Of a stretch of DNA of 64,000 nt, positions 45,369-56,935 are shown in pieces. Source of the DNA: Antedon mediterranea (Eukaryota > Echinodermata > Crinoidea > Comatulida > Antedonidae); the NCBI RefSeq assembly GCF_964355755.1, contig NC_092672.1:21822501-21886500 (forward strand). The letters run 5' to 3'. A model generated the notes under the pieces. The model did not search any database. It saw only the letters and a program-made list of their open reading frames with translations, and had not been told where the DNA came from. Positions within the stretch are counted from its first letter, which is position 1; each line of letters opens with the position of its first letter. The position numbers and the translations under genes were made by a program.

Positions 45369-46676
45369 TTTACATCTCTCTTCCTTGTCAAACGACGACC
45401 ACCCGATCATTGTGAAATACATTTTTTGTAGATTTTCTAAGCTAGGCCTAAGTGTAATAACAGTAGCATATATTTATTTGACATTTAATGAAATACAAAA
45501 TTTAGTACAGATCATGGAGTCATAAATTATACTATTTTATACCTTTATAGTACAGATCGTATTCGGCTTCACGTAGGCCTACTAGTCTAAATCATTTTTT
45601 TTTATGGGTGAGAGCCATTCTGACTAGGGATTCCATGCCACAATGGATGGCTACATTAAAACATGGGGCCCATGGGCCTAGCTAGCCTACTAAACGATTG
45701 GCCCATAAATAACAAAACTCAGTGGATTCTAAACCCATCCTATCAACCAAACTCAATAATAAACAATATAACCTAAAACGTTCTACAAAATCGGCTGTAA
45801 ATATTGAGGCAAAACAAGGTCCGATTGCCGTCCGCACGTATGGTGTCCTGATCGTCTAGTAGGCCTAAAATAGTTTACTCTCCTAAAAAGCGGATACTGC
45901 ATCAAGCAAGTAGACCTAGTAGGAAGGAGACCTAGCCGATCCGGCCCAGTTAAAAATTGAGCTAGCTAGTGTAGTAGACCCTATGCGAATTGATACTACC
46001 AGTCCTTTTACTAGGCTACACTTGTTAAAATTAGCAATACTTATGTTTACAAATATTCCAACTCTCTCATTCGAGCTATATTATCTATACCATTCCGGTA
46101 GGTCGAATCGACCTTCAATCAAATACTGTACATCGTTCATGTTGTGATTATAGACGGGGTATACTCGACCCGACCAGTTTGGTATTGTATACTGTATCTG
46201 CTTATCACATGACGATGCCAGGAATGGGCAGAGAGCACGTTTATCGTCTCGCTCAGAAGGAATGTACAGACGTTACGCTTCATTGATTTTTAAGGGTTTT
46301 TTCCTATTGTCAGTGCGAAAATCGGCAAACGTAAACTGAATCTCCAAATGATTTTACACAATTGTGATGAATTTTCATAGAAAATTGACATTATAAATAA
46401 ATGGGAAGATCGACTAAAATTACATCAGATAAGCATAACTTTACAAAAGTAATTGATATGGTTAATGATAACGAGTCGTCGGAAGATCGACCATTTCACA
46501 AATTTTCCTATTCTGTAACACAGTGTCATATCGCCGTAGCTTCACTTCACAGCCTTCATTCTGCTTCACCGCTCACTTTATAATAAGTGAAACTTTTACC
46601 GTTCAAGAGACAAACAATTATATTTTATTTTTTACTATTCATTTTAAACCCGGAACCCTGCTTTAAAAGTAAATAA
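45369..46676. other. Mixed-composition non-coding stretch
   Basis: Several TAGGCCTA-type words. No recognised gene except the small candidate at 46401. Confidence 0.5.
46401..46583 (+). CDS. Small candidate ORF or first exon, unknown
   Basis: 60 codons. The start has a good animal context (AATAAATGG). The first ~40 residues are polar and protein-like (MGRSTKITSDKHNF, then DNESSEDRPFHKFSYS). After that the composition changes and GTAACA at ~46514 could be a splice donor, so a first coding exon is possible. No homology recognised; could equally be chance. Confidence 0.25.
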   Translation: MGRSTKITSDKHNFTKVIDMVNDNESSEDRPFHKFSYSVTQCHIAVASLHSLHSASPLTL

Positions 46677-46842
46677 TACCCCTTTCACACCAAAAGCAAA
46701 ACTCCGGAGACACTCCGGAGACACCCCGGAGTTGACGTCCCGCTGTTTGGTGTGAAAGGTAAAATCAAGCAACTCCGGAGTTTAAAACTGCGGGGTTGAA
46801 CAGCTGAACATTCTCCGGAGAGCGAATTTGGTGTGAAAGGTA
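46677..46842. mobile_element. Small TIR element (MITE-like)
   Basis: Inverted ends CCTTTCACACCAAA (46681) and TTTGGTGTGAAAGG (46827), each bordered by TA on the outside, so a TA target duplication is possible. An internal copy of the right end sits at ~46745-46760. The word ACTCCGGAG recurs four or five times within. Superfamily uncertain. Confidence 0.65.
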
Positions 46843-47032
46843 CCAACATCAAATCTTAAGTGTAGTCGTCGTTAAGAGCAGACGTGTCCTAAATCGCTCT
46901 CTCTAGCCTCACTACATTCAGCCTCACTACGCGGTGACAGTTCAAATTTCCCGCAGGACAGTTGTTGTGTTGTAGCCTAGCATTTACTTGTCGGTTTTTG
47001 TCTGCTGTACATGTACGTATTAATACACCATC

Positions 47033-47818
47033 ATGGCCGGAAGGAATACAAGGAAAGGTGGTAAAAAGGACAGCGGTAAGGAGTGTTGCGAACTGAACAC
47101 TGATACAGCACCTGTCATTGATGTGGAACCGCTTACTATTACTGTACAAAATGAAATTTCCAATATAATTAAAGGAAATACAAGTATTTTCAATGACCTA
47201 GCCGAGAAAATTGCGAGCATTGTTAAACACCAGCTGATTGAAAGCATTACACACATTGTAACGGATGCAGCAATTGAAGCAATACGTTTCGAACTTGACG
47301 ATACTAAAGATCGTCTCAGCAAAGTAGAACAACAGGTAGAGAACTTACAATATGAGCTAGATGAAGCAGAACAATATTCAAGAAGGAACTGTTTGATTAT
47401 TCAAGGAATAGAAGAGAAACAAGGTGAGATAACAGACAATATAGTTTTGGATTTGTTTAAGAAAAAGCTAAGCGTAGAAGTAGATAAAACATGCATAGAC
47501 AGGAGTCATAGATTGGGGCCAAAAGTTAAGAAAAACGGAAGAGCAAGAGGAATAATAGTAAAGTTTAGTTCGTATAATGTTAGAAATGAAGTATATAGAG
47601 CAAAGAAAAAATTAAAGGGGAGCCATATCTACATTCATGAAAACCTTACGAGCAAAAGATCAAGTTTACTACGTACTGTAAAGCAAAACTATGCATCAGT
47701 GGTATCTGCAGTTTGGACACAAGATGGTCGCATACATACCATAATCACTGGCAGTAACGAGAAAGTTGTTTTATCCAGAACTTCCGATCTTAAACAATTA
47801 CCTAAATGTAAAAGGTAA
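47033..47818 (+). CDS. LINE ORF1 protein (RNA-binding, coiled coil plus RRM-like)
   Basis: 261 residues. The start MAGRNTRKGGKK is basic. Residues ~50-115 are a helical coiled coil (DRLSKVEQQVENLQYELDEA). Residues ~118-215 look like the RRM-type domain of L1/CR1 ORF1 proteins (RRNCLIIQGIEE, then RSHRLGP and ARGIIVKFSSYNVRNEVY). A short C-terminal domain follows (SHIYIHENLTSKRS). The role expected for the family is to bind element RNA as a nucleic-acid chaperone. It is intact and 52 bp upstream of ORF2. Confidence 0.85.
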   Translation: MAGRNTRKGGKKDSGKECCELNTDTAPVIDVEPLTITVQNEISNIIKGNTSIFNDLAEKIASIVKHQLIESITHIVTDAAIEAIRFELDDTKDRLSKVEQQVENLQYELDEAEQYSRRNCLIIQGIEEKQGEITDNIVLDLFKKKLSVEVDKTCIDRSHRLGPKVKKNGRARGIIVKFSSYNVRNEVYRAKKKLKGSHIYIHENLTSKRSSLLRTVKQNYASVVSAVWTQDGRIHTIITGSNEKVVLSRTSDLKQLPKCKR

Positions 47819-47870
47819 TGTGTAAGAATTTTAAATGTCCTAAATCTGTATTGTATTTTATGTAGATAAG

Positions 47871-48398
47871 ATGATTTTAGATTTTATTTGTAACGCATGT
47901 AATAAACCATTTAAACCAATTCAATTGTTAAACGAACATCGTACGGGAAGCCTTTTAGACAACGACGTAGACGACGCTGAATTACGTAACGACTCTATTG
48001 TTTATCCTGCTTTTGGCATACTATGCAAATTATGCGAGATTGATTGTACAAAGGGTTTTAAAATTGGTCATTTAAATGTCAGAAGTCTCTATAATAAGGT
48101 GGACCATGTTCGGAGTTTACTTTCGGAATGCCGTTTCCATGTTTTAGGAATTAGTGAAACCTGGCTAGATCAAAATATACATAATAGTGAACTTGCAATC
48201 CCAGGATACCTATTAGTTAGAACAGACAGAAATAGACACGGAGGTGGGGTGGCTATCTATGTAAACGAAAATGTTGATTTTGATGTCATTGACTTTGGTG
48301 AAAATACAATTGAATCGGTATGGATAAAAATTAAGCCGGTTAACACTAAACCGTTCGTTATAGGTAATGTTTATAGACCACTGGATTTGTTGATATAA
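47871..48398 (+). pseudogene. LINE ORF2, N-terminal endonuclease half (frame-broken)
   Basis: 175 residues. A CNACNKPF...H cysteine/histidine cluster opens the protein. Then come endonuclease motifs: IGHLNVRSLYNK, LGISETWLD (catalytic Glu), DRNRHGGGVAIYVNE and IGNVYRP. The frame stops five residues later, where the domain should continue; the rest lies in the overlapping frame starting at 48398. A small deletion is the likely cause. Stop and next ATG overlap as TAATG. Confidence 0.87.
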
Positions 48399-50860
48399 TG
48401 CATGATCAAATATCTTTTATACTAGATAGTATAAGAGAGATTATTGTTGTTGGTGACTTAAATTGGAATATATTTGATAAACAGCATTCTCGGAACATTA
48501 AAACCCTCCACCAAATTTTCCAATTAAACCAGTATATTAAAACTCCAACGCGCGTAACGGAAAACAGTAGTAGTTGTATTGATTTAATTTTTTCAAATAG
48601 GGATGACTTTATAAGCAAAACTGGAGTTGTACCAATTGGAATTAGCGATCACTCATTGATATATGCAATACGTAAAAAAATTAAAATAAAATTGCCCCCG
48701 CGTATTTTACATACGAGAACCTTCCGGAAATTTAACGAAGATTTGTTTATTTCTGATCTTGCATCTGCTCCGTGGAGTATTTGTGAGGCGTCCGAGGATG
48801 CTGACGAGGCTTGGGACATTTGGAAACACATTTTTACTGATATTTGTGATATTCATGCTCCTATGGTGACGGTCAGGAGGAAGGGAACTGATATTCCATG
48901 GCTTACAGACGAATTTGTTTCCCTTTCTCGTGACCGTGATTATTTAAAACAAAAAGCCGAAAAAACTAAGAACATAGATGATTGGAATTCTTACAAAAAG
49001 GCAAGAAATAAATTAAATAATTTGTCTAAATCACTAAAACGCGACTATATAAATAATAAATTAAAGGATAATGTTAATGACACTAAAACATTATGGAAAA
49101 CCATGAAAGACTTTTTACCCAATAAAAAGAAACAAACTAAAACAACTCTCAATGTAAACGGTAATGAAATAAACAATCCAACTGATATTGCTAATCATTT
49201 TAATAAATATTTTTGTTCAATTTCTAATGAACTTGCATCCCATTTTAATGACAACCAAAACGATATTACCGTTGAATCGTTATCACAATTTCAACAACGT
49301 TTCAACTTTAAAGATATTAATGGAAATGAAATTGAAGCTTTGTTGGAAAAGTTAGAAATTGGAAAAGCTACTGGAATTGATGGGATCTCCGCTAGGTTAC
49401 TTAAAATTGCATCTTCACAAATTTCTCAAAGTCTTGCCTTTTTGTTTAACTGGTCATTAAGATCTGGTGTTATTCCAAGTGAATGGAAATGTGCTAAGGT
49501 TACTCCGCTTTATAAAGGAGGATGTAAACATGAACTTAACAACTACCGTCCAATATCTGTTATACCTATTGTTATGAAAGTTTTTGAAAGATGCATCCAT
49601 AATCAAGTTATGAATCATATAAATGAGTTTAATTTATTATGTAAAAATCAATCTGGTTTTAGGTCGTTACATTCAACTTCTACTACACTGATAGATGTAT
49701 GCAATTATATATATAAAAATATTGATAATGGCTTGGTAACTGGAGCAATTTTTCTTGACCTAAAAAAGGCGTTTGATACGGTAGACCACGATATTTTATT
49801 ACGTAAATTATGCACCTTTGGAATGATAAACACTGAGCTTGCATGGTTCAGTAATTATTTAAAAAATCGCAAACAATTTGTTAATTTTAATGGAAAAAAA
49901 TCTGAAATTTTAAATGTCAACTATGGGGTACCACAAGGCTCAATTCTTGGCCCTTTGTTGTTTATTTTATACATAAATGACTTACATGATAGTGTTGATG
50001 GGATTTGTAAAACAGTCTTCTATGCAGACGACACTGCGCTTTTTTATGCATGCAAATCAAATGAAGAGCTTACAACAGTTTTAACTGAACAGTTGGAAAA
50101 TGTAAAACAATGGTTAGATAAACATAAATTAACTCTAAACATTGATAAAACCAAATACATGCTTTTTGGTACTCATGCACGTGTTAATAAAACAACAGAT
50201 GAAACAGTAATTTTTGATAACATTCCGATTGAGAAAGTTGAAACGTTTAAATATTTGGGACTTACATTTGATGAACAACTCTCATGGAAAGTACATATTG
50301 ATTCTATATGTGCAAAACTATCAAAAATTCTACATCTATTTTATAGATTGAAAAGTTTTACATCTCCTAAAATTATTAAAAGATTATACAATGCTCTATT
50401 TTTATCACATATTGACTATTGTTCAACAGTCTGGGGTACTGGTTCAAACGCCCATATTTTAAAATTGCAAAGGGTACAAAATAGAGCTGCACGATTAATA
50501 CTAGGTGCTGATATTCGAACTCCTGTTAGACAAATGCATTATGATTTAGGTTGGCTAACAATTAAGACAAGAATTGAATATCATACAATTTGTACAATAT
50601 TTAGATGTTTACAAGAATCTGTACCTTCATACGTATGTAATATTTTGCAATATGTTAGTAGTGTACACAATATTCAAACCAGAAACTATGAAAATAATCT
50701 GTTGTATTTGCCCAGATGTAACCTCGAAATATACAAACGTAGTTTTGTTTATTATGGAAGTTCACTCTGGAATGGCCTACCTTATGAATTAAGAAAACAA
50801 AACAATTATAACCGTTTTAAATCACTTGTTAAGATTCATTTATTGTTGCCGGTGGTCTAG
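48398..50860 (+). CDS. LINE ORF2, endonuclease end plus reverse transcriptase
   Basis: 820 residues. Residues ~15-90 complete the endonuclease (EIIVVGDLNWN, SCIDLIF, ISDHSLIYA with catalytic His). The linker includes AWDIWKHIFTDICDIHAPM. RT spans ~360-640: WKCAKVTPLYKGG...NNYRPISVIPI, NQSGFRSLHSTST, IFLDLKKAFDTVDH (motif A), GVPQGSILGPLLFILYIND, FYADDTALF (catalytic Asp pair) and FKYLGLTFDEQLSWK. The thumb has LFLSHIDYCSTVWG. All RT motifs are intact, so only the endonuclease frame break separates this copy from coding competence. The ATG at 48398 is simply the first Met after the break. Confidence 0.9.
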   Translation: MHDQISFILDSIREIIVVGDLNWNIFDKQHSRNIKTLHQIFQLNQYIKTPTRVTENSSSCIDLIFSNRDDFISKTGVVPIGISDHSLIYAIRKKIKIKLPPRILHTRTFRKFNEDLFISDLASAPWSICEASEDADEAWDIWKHIFTDICDIHAPMVTVRRKGTDIPWLTDEFVSLSRDRDYLKQKAEKTKNIDDWNSYKKARNKLNNLSKSLKRDYINNKLKDNVNDTKTLWKTMKDFLPNKKKQTKTTLNVNGNEINNPTDIANHFNKYFCSISNELASHFNDNQNDITVESLSQFQQRFNFKDINGNEIEALLEKLEIGKATGIDGISARLLKIASSQISQSLAFLFNWSLRSGVIPSEWKCAKVTPLYKGGCKHELNNYRPISVIPIVMKVFERCIHNQVMNHINEFNLLCKNQSGFRSLHSTSTTLIDVCNYIYKNIDNGLVTGAIFLDLKKAFDTVDHDILLRKLCTFGMINTELAWFSNYLKNRKQFVNFNGKKSEILNVNYGVPQGSILGPLLFILYINDLHDSVDGICKTVFYADDTALFYACKSNEELTTVLTEQLENVKQWLDKHKLTLNIDKTKYMLFGTHARVNKTTDETVIFDNIPIEKVETFKYLGLTFDEQLSWKVHIDSICAKLSKILHLFYRLKSFTSPKIIKRLYNALFLSHIDYCSTVWGTGSNAHILKLQRVQNRAARLILGADIRTPVRQMHYDLGWLTIKTRIEYHTICTIFRCLQESVPSYVCNILQYVSSVHNIQTRNYENNLLYLPRCNLEIYKRSFVYYGSSLWNGLPYELRKQNNYNRFKSLVKIHLLLPVV

Positions 50861-50928
50861 GATGGTTCCAGTGAAATATATTTAAATATGGTATAAAAGT
50901 ATAATAATAATGAGAACATGCATTGAAG

Positions 50929-50971
50929 TTTAGTTTTAGTTTAAGTTTTAGTTTAAGTTTAGTTTAAGTTG
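50929..50971 (+). repeat. TTTAGTTTAAG-type microsatellite in the LINE 3' UTR
   Basis: Imperfect repeats of TTTAGTTTAAGTTTTAGT over about 43 bp, between the ORF2 stop and the 3' stem-loop. Confidence 0.7.
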
Positions 50972-50996
50972 TTTTCAAATTTTGTTTAAATGTGCC

Positions 50997-51049
50997 GTAG
51001 GGCCCCTCGGAAGAGCAGTTTTATTTTATTACTGAGAGGGCTACCCTAC
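50997..51049 (+). repeat. 3' UTR stem-loop of the CR1-like LINE
   Basis: Outer arms GTAGGG (50997) and CCCTAC (51044), next arms CCCTC (51004) and GAGGG (51036), inner arms CAGT (51016) and ACTG (51031). It is the counterpart of 20358-20405, sharing the GGAA.AGCAGT strand and inner stem but with different outer arms. Confidence 0.72.
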
Positions 51050-51245
51050 TAAAAGAAAACGAAATAAATAAATAAACTCCGGAGTGTTTCGGGTCAAAAG
51101 GTCATCCTCACACGATCACTCATTGCTTTAGTTTTATTTCAAAATACTTTAAATATTTGTAAAAAATATATAGCGGGCCTAGAAAATAATAAGTAGTATC
51201 AATAAAATATTATATTTACAATCACAAGGGTTATCCTGCAACTAA

Positions 51246-52325
51246 GGCCCTGTTCAGACCCATGGCGTTAGACCGTTTTAGCGTACGACGCTAAAAGAAT
51301 GTGTGTCTGAACAGTTGGGGATTAGCGTACAACGCGTCGTACAACGGTTGTAGCGTTGTAGTGAAAAACGGTTGATAGTACCGTTTTAGCGTACGACGCT
51401 ACTGTAAGTCAACGTTGTATCCAATCAGAACGTTTCCTGTTATGACGCGAAACAAGGTTTGACCTAGGCTGACATCTTGTATCGTCAATGTGTGAGATGG
51501 ATTTCAATAACAAAAAGGCCAGAATAAATAAGGCCTAACTACACTACAAATACAACTGCATGTTACAAAGGCTACAAACTATTATCAACTGATTACCATT
51601 ATATTTTCTAACAAATGACATAAATACATGCACCTTGTATTTAAACATAGGGACTACGATCCCATCCGATTTTAGGCCTAGCTAGGCCTAGAGCCATTCA
51701 CGCATTTCCATTCAAGCTAAAAACTAGCGTGGGACATCGAGTCACTCATTCATCCAAGGCAGACTAGACTGGACAAGTTTAATGCTGAAAACCCCCTAAC
51801 TCCTAAAAAAATCAGTAAACAAACAAGGGGAGCTGTGTCCCTTTTATTAACAAGTTAAGGGATATTTTTAACCGACTGGACCAAAGAATATATATCTTTG
51901 ACTGGACTGGATAGACTAATCACAATCATATTTTTTTTCATCATTACGAGGCCTGCTTTATTTTCGTAACACAAGAGCCTGGGGAGAATGTTTTTTACTA
52001 CAAAATAAAAACAATAGAAACAGAAATTTGGCTTTACTATATTTTTCTTAAATAAATGCTAAGGTATGTTTTATTTATGGAAAATTTTGTCATAATTGTA
52101 GGGCTGAGATCTAGGCCTATATACAGTGGAAATAATGATGAAAACACGTGGGTGAGAGCACATGAATATGCAACTAGAAACAACCTGGATGACGTACTTC
52201 CGTTGTAACGATAATCGTACGCTATGGGTCTGAACACCTCGTTTTTTTCTCTGCGGTTTGTAACGTGACCTTGATAGTAACGTTGTACGCTAAAACGGTC
52301 TAACGCCATGGGTCTGAACAGGGCC
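51246..52325. mobile_element. Harbinger-like non-autonomous DNA transposon, 1.08 kb
   Basis: Perfect 41-bp terminal inverted repeats starting GGCCCTGTTCAGACCCATGG, at 51246 and inward from 52325, with TAA target duplications at 51243-51245 and 52326-52328. Subterminal copies of ACCGTTTTAGCGTACGACGC occur at ~51276 and ~51381. No transposase frame. It sits in the loop of the repeat-unit hairpin. Confidence 0.92.
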
Positions 52326-55212
52326 TAAGTTGCGGATAACCAACTAGACATGAAACTCGTCACTTTGACGAGTTAGTTATCCGCACGACAGATGCCACGT
52401 GCACGTCATACGTTAAAAACTATAATAAGAGGTGGTCCTGTATTTTCGCCTTGTATTATAATTATACAGTACACTGTGTATAAAAGGAGACATTAATTAA
52501 TACAAAGGGCGGCAAACAACAATTTGCTCACATCAGAGACTATGCTGGTGTACATTGTACTACTGTATTATTATATGACATATTAACTGAATTATGGGAC
52601 CTGCCTTTAATTCAAATATTTAACATGATGACGTCATAAAAAAAACAACACAACGATAGCAATTTCTGAAGAAAATTATCTTAGCAACAACATATTAACG
52701 TGTAGAAGAAATTTGAATACGTAAAATGTTAGTGCGCGCACATTTAAATGTGATGAACTATTACGCAAAATATGAAAATACGACTTTTTTTATTCAAAAA
52801 TGTTTACATGAATTCGTATCTACAATCCTATAGCTTCCAGAAAACGTTTTAATTGTGATTATCACATTTTATTCTTACGAGCTATTACAGATTAAAATTT
52901 ACTGTAAAGATGAAATTAATGACCAACGTGATTTACATTTTTAGGCATGATGACGTTAAAAAAATTTAAAAAATTTTAATTCATGCAAAAGATAGTTGAT
53001 AGATCTAGAATATATTAAAATCAGAATGAAAATGGACAACGAATAAGTGGAGATGCGCTCTATTAAATGTGATGAGCTATGACGAAATAGACAAAAATCC
53101 TATATTTTATATTCGCGTGGCCATACGATGACGTCACAAAGTCCGGTTAGCCATATTAATGCATGATCCGATATCTACAACTCATCAACTTCCAGAATAT
53201 GTAATTAAAAAAAAGTTCTCCATGTAGTTTAGAATCTATGACTGTTTAAAAATAGGCATAATTTTGACGAATTTTTGAACTTTTTCACCAAATACGCGTG
53301 CAAATTATCTAATTCGACGTGCTCGTATGACGTAATTTTAAGTCGAAATTGTTTAAAATTTGGTAAAATTACTAGAAAAGGCTGAAAAAAAGTAAATCAC
53401 GCGAAAAAAATATGTTTTTAACGCTACGTGTGCACCGCTCAAAATGACATGAAACGCATAGAAAGTTGATTAGAAGTTGATATTTCGCACGTTAAAATTT
53501 TAAACTCGCGTGCGCGCGTAACTTTTTGTGAAACATGCTATTTTTAATCCATAGAAAGTTTGCGCTTGATATGACTTAAATTTTCACAAAGTTTCAAAAC
53601 AAAATTATGTTTGGTTTTTAGTCTATGATCAATCATTGAAATTCATAAAATCGCACGTAAGTCACGTTGCGCAACTCTGACGTCATTCAAAAATAGGAGG
53701 TGCACAAGTTCACGTAAATGTCGATATGTTGACAAAGTTACGATATGTTCTGTTTACACGTTTTAGAGAAACGCGACGCACAAAAATGACAGAAAGAAAG
53801 AAGTACTAGACATGAAACTCGTCACTTTGACGAGTTAGTTATCCGCACGACAAACGCCACGTGCACGTAGAAAAAGATTAAGGCATTATGATCTGAAAAA
53901 TATGATATGTTGTTAGTGCTGAATTCTGTCAATTTTGTGTCAGTATAAACAGTATAATATGTATACATATTACATACAGTGCAGAATAGGTGAAATTATG
54001 GGACCCGCCATTTATTCATATTTTTAACATGGCGACTGTATCAAAATTAAACGTATTTGAATACGTAAAATATAGATGCGCGCTCTTTTAAATGCGATGA
54101 ACTATGACGCAAAAGGTGAAAATACGACATTTTTTAGTCAACTGGCCATATGATGACGTCATAACATCTGATTAGCAAAATTTTCACATGAATTCGTATC
54201 TACAATCCAATAGCTTCCAGAAAACGTTTTAATCATGATTATCACTTTTTATTCTTACGAGCTATAACAGATTGAAATTTACTGTAAAGATGAAAATAAG
54301 TGACCCACGTTATTTGCCTTTTTAGACATGATGACGTCATAACAATTTAAATATTTTTAACTCATGCGAAAGATAGTTGATTGACCTAGACAGTATTAAA
54401 ATCTTGCAGAAAATGGAATACGGATAAGCGTGATGCGCTCCATTGAATGTTATGAGCAATGACGAAAGAGAAAAAAATCCTATATTTTGCATTCGTGTGG
54501 CCATACGATGACGTCACAATGTCCGGTTAGCCATATTGATCCATGATCCTATATCTACAACTCATCTACTTCCAGAATATGCCATCCACAAAAAGTTGAC
54601 CGTCTAGTTTAGAAATTACGACTATTTAAAAAAAGGCATAATTTTCATGAATTTTGGAAGTTTTTCATCAAAAACGCGCGTAAATTTTCCAATTCGACGT
54701 GCTCGTATGACGTAATTTAAAGTCACAAATGGTTTTAAAATGGTAAAATTACTCTAGAAGGCTGGAAAAACATAATTCATGAGAAAAAAAGATGTTTTTC
54801 ACGGTATATATATATATAAACTTTATTTAGACACGAGACTGATGTGCAGTACAACTCGTTCAATCAATATTGATTGTTTTTACACAAGTTCGTGATACTG
54901 TATTACAAAACAAAAAAAATCAACACCATATAAATACAACAGAAACGAAAAAAATTGAAATTGAAAAGAAACAAAATTACAGCAGAATCCCCTTCATCTG
55001 ACACCTCTATTTAGGGTACACCATACCGGTACTTCCCGTGTAAACGGAAACCCTTATCGAAGTGTATAATTCATGGGGATTCAACTGTAATACATAATAA
55101 ATCTTTTGGATTTCATTGACGTTAAAATAATAGTGATAAAACACACATTTTACATAGTATTTAGCCATTTTAAAAGTTGGATGTAGATCGTAGATTACCA
55201 TACCATTATGTT

Positions 55213-55923
55213 TTACAATGCATTTTTCAGATACGTTTTAAACAACTTAACTGGATTTGGAAGGGCATCAACATTGAGACTATTCCATATAATTGCTCCA
55301 CGATAAGACAGACTTCGTTTTTTAAAATAGGTTTTTGGCTTTGGGATGAATAGATGTGTATCACTGTTCCTTAGATTATAATTTATATCATTGAATGTAA
55401 ATACATTATTTAGGTAAGGTGGGGCATTATCTGTCAAAACCTTATATATAACCATACAACATTCATATCTATCTTGATAAAATAAAGGTGACCAATTAAT
55501 TTGCCTTAGTGCCTCACTACTAGGTGTGTCCCATGTTAGACCACACACGATTCGAGCTGTTCTGTTTTGGATAGTTTGAACTCTTTTCATTAGCGTTTGA
55601 CTACTATTTCCCCAAATTATGTTACAATAGCTCAAGTAAGGTATTACAATAGAGTTTGCAATATGTTTTAATATCTTTTGTGGAAAATAATAGCTACATC
55701 GTCTAAGCATACCCAATCCATTTAGAGCTTTACCTCGAATGTATTCAATCTGATTTTTCCATGATAAATGTTCGTCTATTATGATACCGAGATGTTTGCA
55801 ATATAGAACGCGTGGTACAACATCGTTATCTATATTAACTGATCTATTTTTTTCTTTGGTGGTTGCCAATCGGTTTGTCGATCCGATCAACATGAACTCG
55901 GATTTAGAGACATTTAGACTCAA
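55213..55923 (-). pseudogene. LINE RT thumb and C-terminus
   Basis: 236 residues after the catalytic motif: MSLNVSKSEFMLIGS, VLYCKHLGIIIDEHLSWK, VIPYLSYCNIIWGNS, IQNRTARIVCGL, GAIIWNSLN. The catalytic SMYADDTIIYC is readable just upstream (~55990-56030) in another frame that ends in TAA. Confidence 0.87.
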
Positions 55924-56072
55924 TTTATTATTTTTTAGCCAATCGTCGATTTGTATAAGTTCTTCATTTATACTTTGGTATATTTAATTTTCATTTTTTG
56001 AAGAACAATAAATTATAGTATCGTCAGCATACATACTTATTTTACATTTGTTTGCAACTTTCGATAGGTCAT

Positions 56073-56935
56073 TTATATATAAGAGGAAAGCAAGTGGGCC
56101 CACGATTTTTGGATGTGTGTATAGTCAGACAATGTATTATTTACATTTGTGAATTGCTTTCGCTCAGACAGATAGCTCTCGAACCATTTTAAAACATATT
56201 TACTTAAACCATAAAGTCTCAATTTGCTTAATAGTATGTTATGGTTTACCGTATCAAAGGCCTTTTTAAAATCTAGTAAACAGATTCCGACCAGCTTACC
56301 CTCGTCTATTGCACTATACCAGTCTTCCGTCACTTTTGTAAGTGCAGTAGATGTTGAGTATGATGGTCGAAAACCTGATTGATTTATACATAACAGATTA
56401 TTATTATTCAAAAAAGCATAAAGTTGATTAAAAACGACTCGTTCAATTATTTTTGAAAGTATAGGTAGGACGGAAATGGGACGATAATTATTAGGGTTAG
56501 TTTTTTCACCATTCTTAAAAATTGGCGTGACCTTTGCTATTTTCCACGTATTTGGGAATTTACATGTTGTGAAGGAGTGATTTATGATTCTTGTAATTGT
56601 TAGGGATATAATCGGGGCAGACAGTTTTAGAATGCCCGGTGGTAAGTTATCATGACCAGTGGCTTTGTTTTTTGAAAGATTATTTAAGTATTTATATACA
56701 AATTCACATGTGATGTGTTCGAATTCAAAATTATTTTCGGTGAAAGCATCGATTTCATCATAATTTATATCATTTATCGGCTCATGTATTTGTGATGCAA
56801 GATTTGAACCTATATTTGAGAAAAATGTATTAATTTCATTTGCGATGTCCTTGGCTTTATAGAGGACATCGCCATTATCATTGCAAATTGTTTGAATAGT
56901 TTGAGTTTTCTTTTTTGACGATATGATATATCTTA
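56073..56935 (-). pseudogene. LINE linker and RT N-terminal half
   Basis: Coding homology begins near 56935 (IRYIISSKKKTQTIQ) and runs through SKNKATGHDNLPPGILKLSA, WKIAKVTPIFKNG...NNYRPISVLPI, INQSGFRPSYSTST, ICLLDFKKAFDTVNH (motif A). The GVPQGS motif B is destroyed: the frame reads HIQKSWAHLL instead, then stops. The first ~22 residues of the open frame (from 57002) come from array sequence. Confidence 0.87.

Larger units (their letters stand above)
46850..51075 (+). mobile_element. CR1-like LINE, nearly full length
   Basis: 5' UTR, ORF1 (47033), ORF2 in two frames (47871-50860), a TTTAGTTTAAG-type short repeat, 3' stem-loop and (AAATA)n tail at 51061-51075. Coding regions are otherwise open, indicating a fairly young copy. 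The 5' boundary is not fixed; the MITE-like element lies just before it, and ACTCCGGAG, a word typical of that element, follows the tail at 51077. Confidence 0.88.

Noticed and set aside
48388-48402. TAATG stop-start overlap, as used for coupled translation in some LINEs
   Set aside because: It falls inside the endonuclease domain, not between ORF1 and ORF2, and part of the domain is lost there; a frameshifting deletion explains it better.
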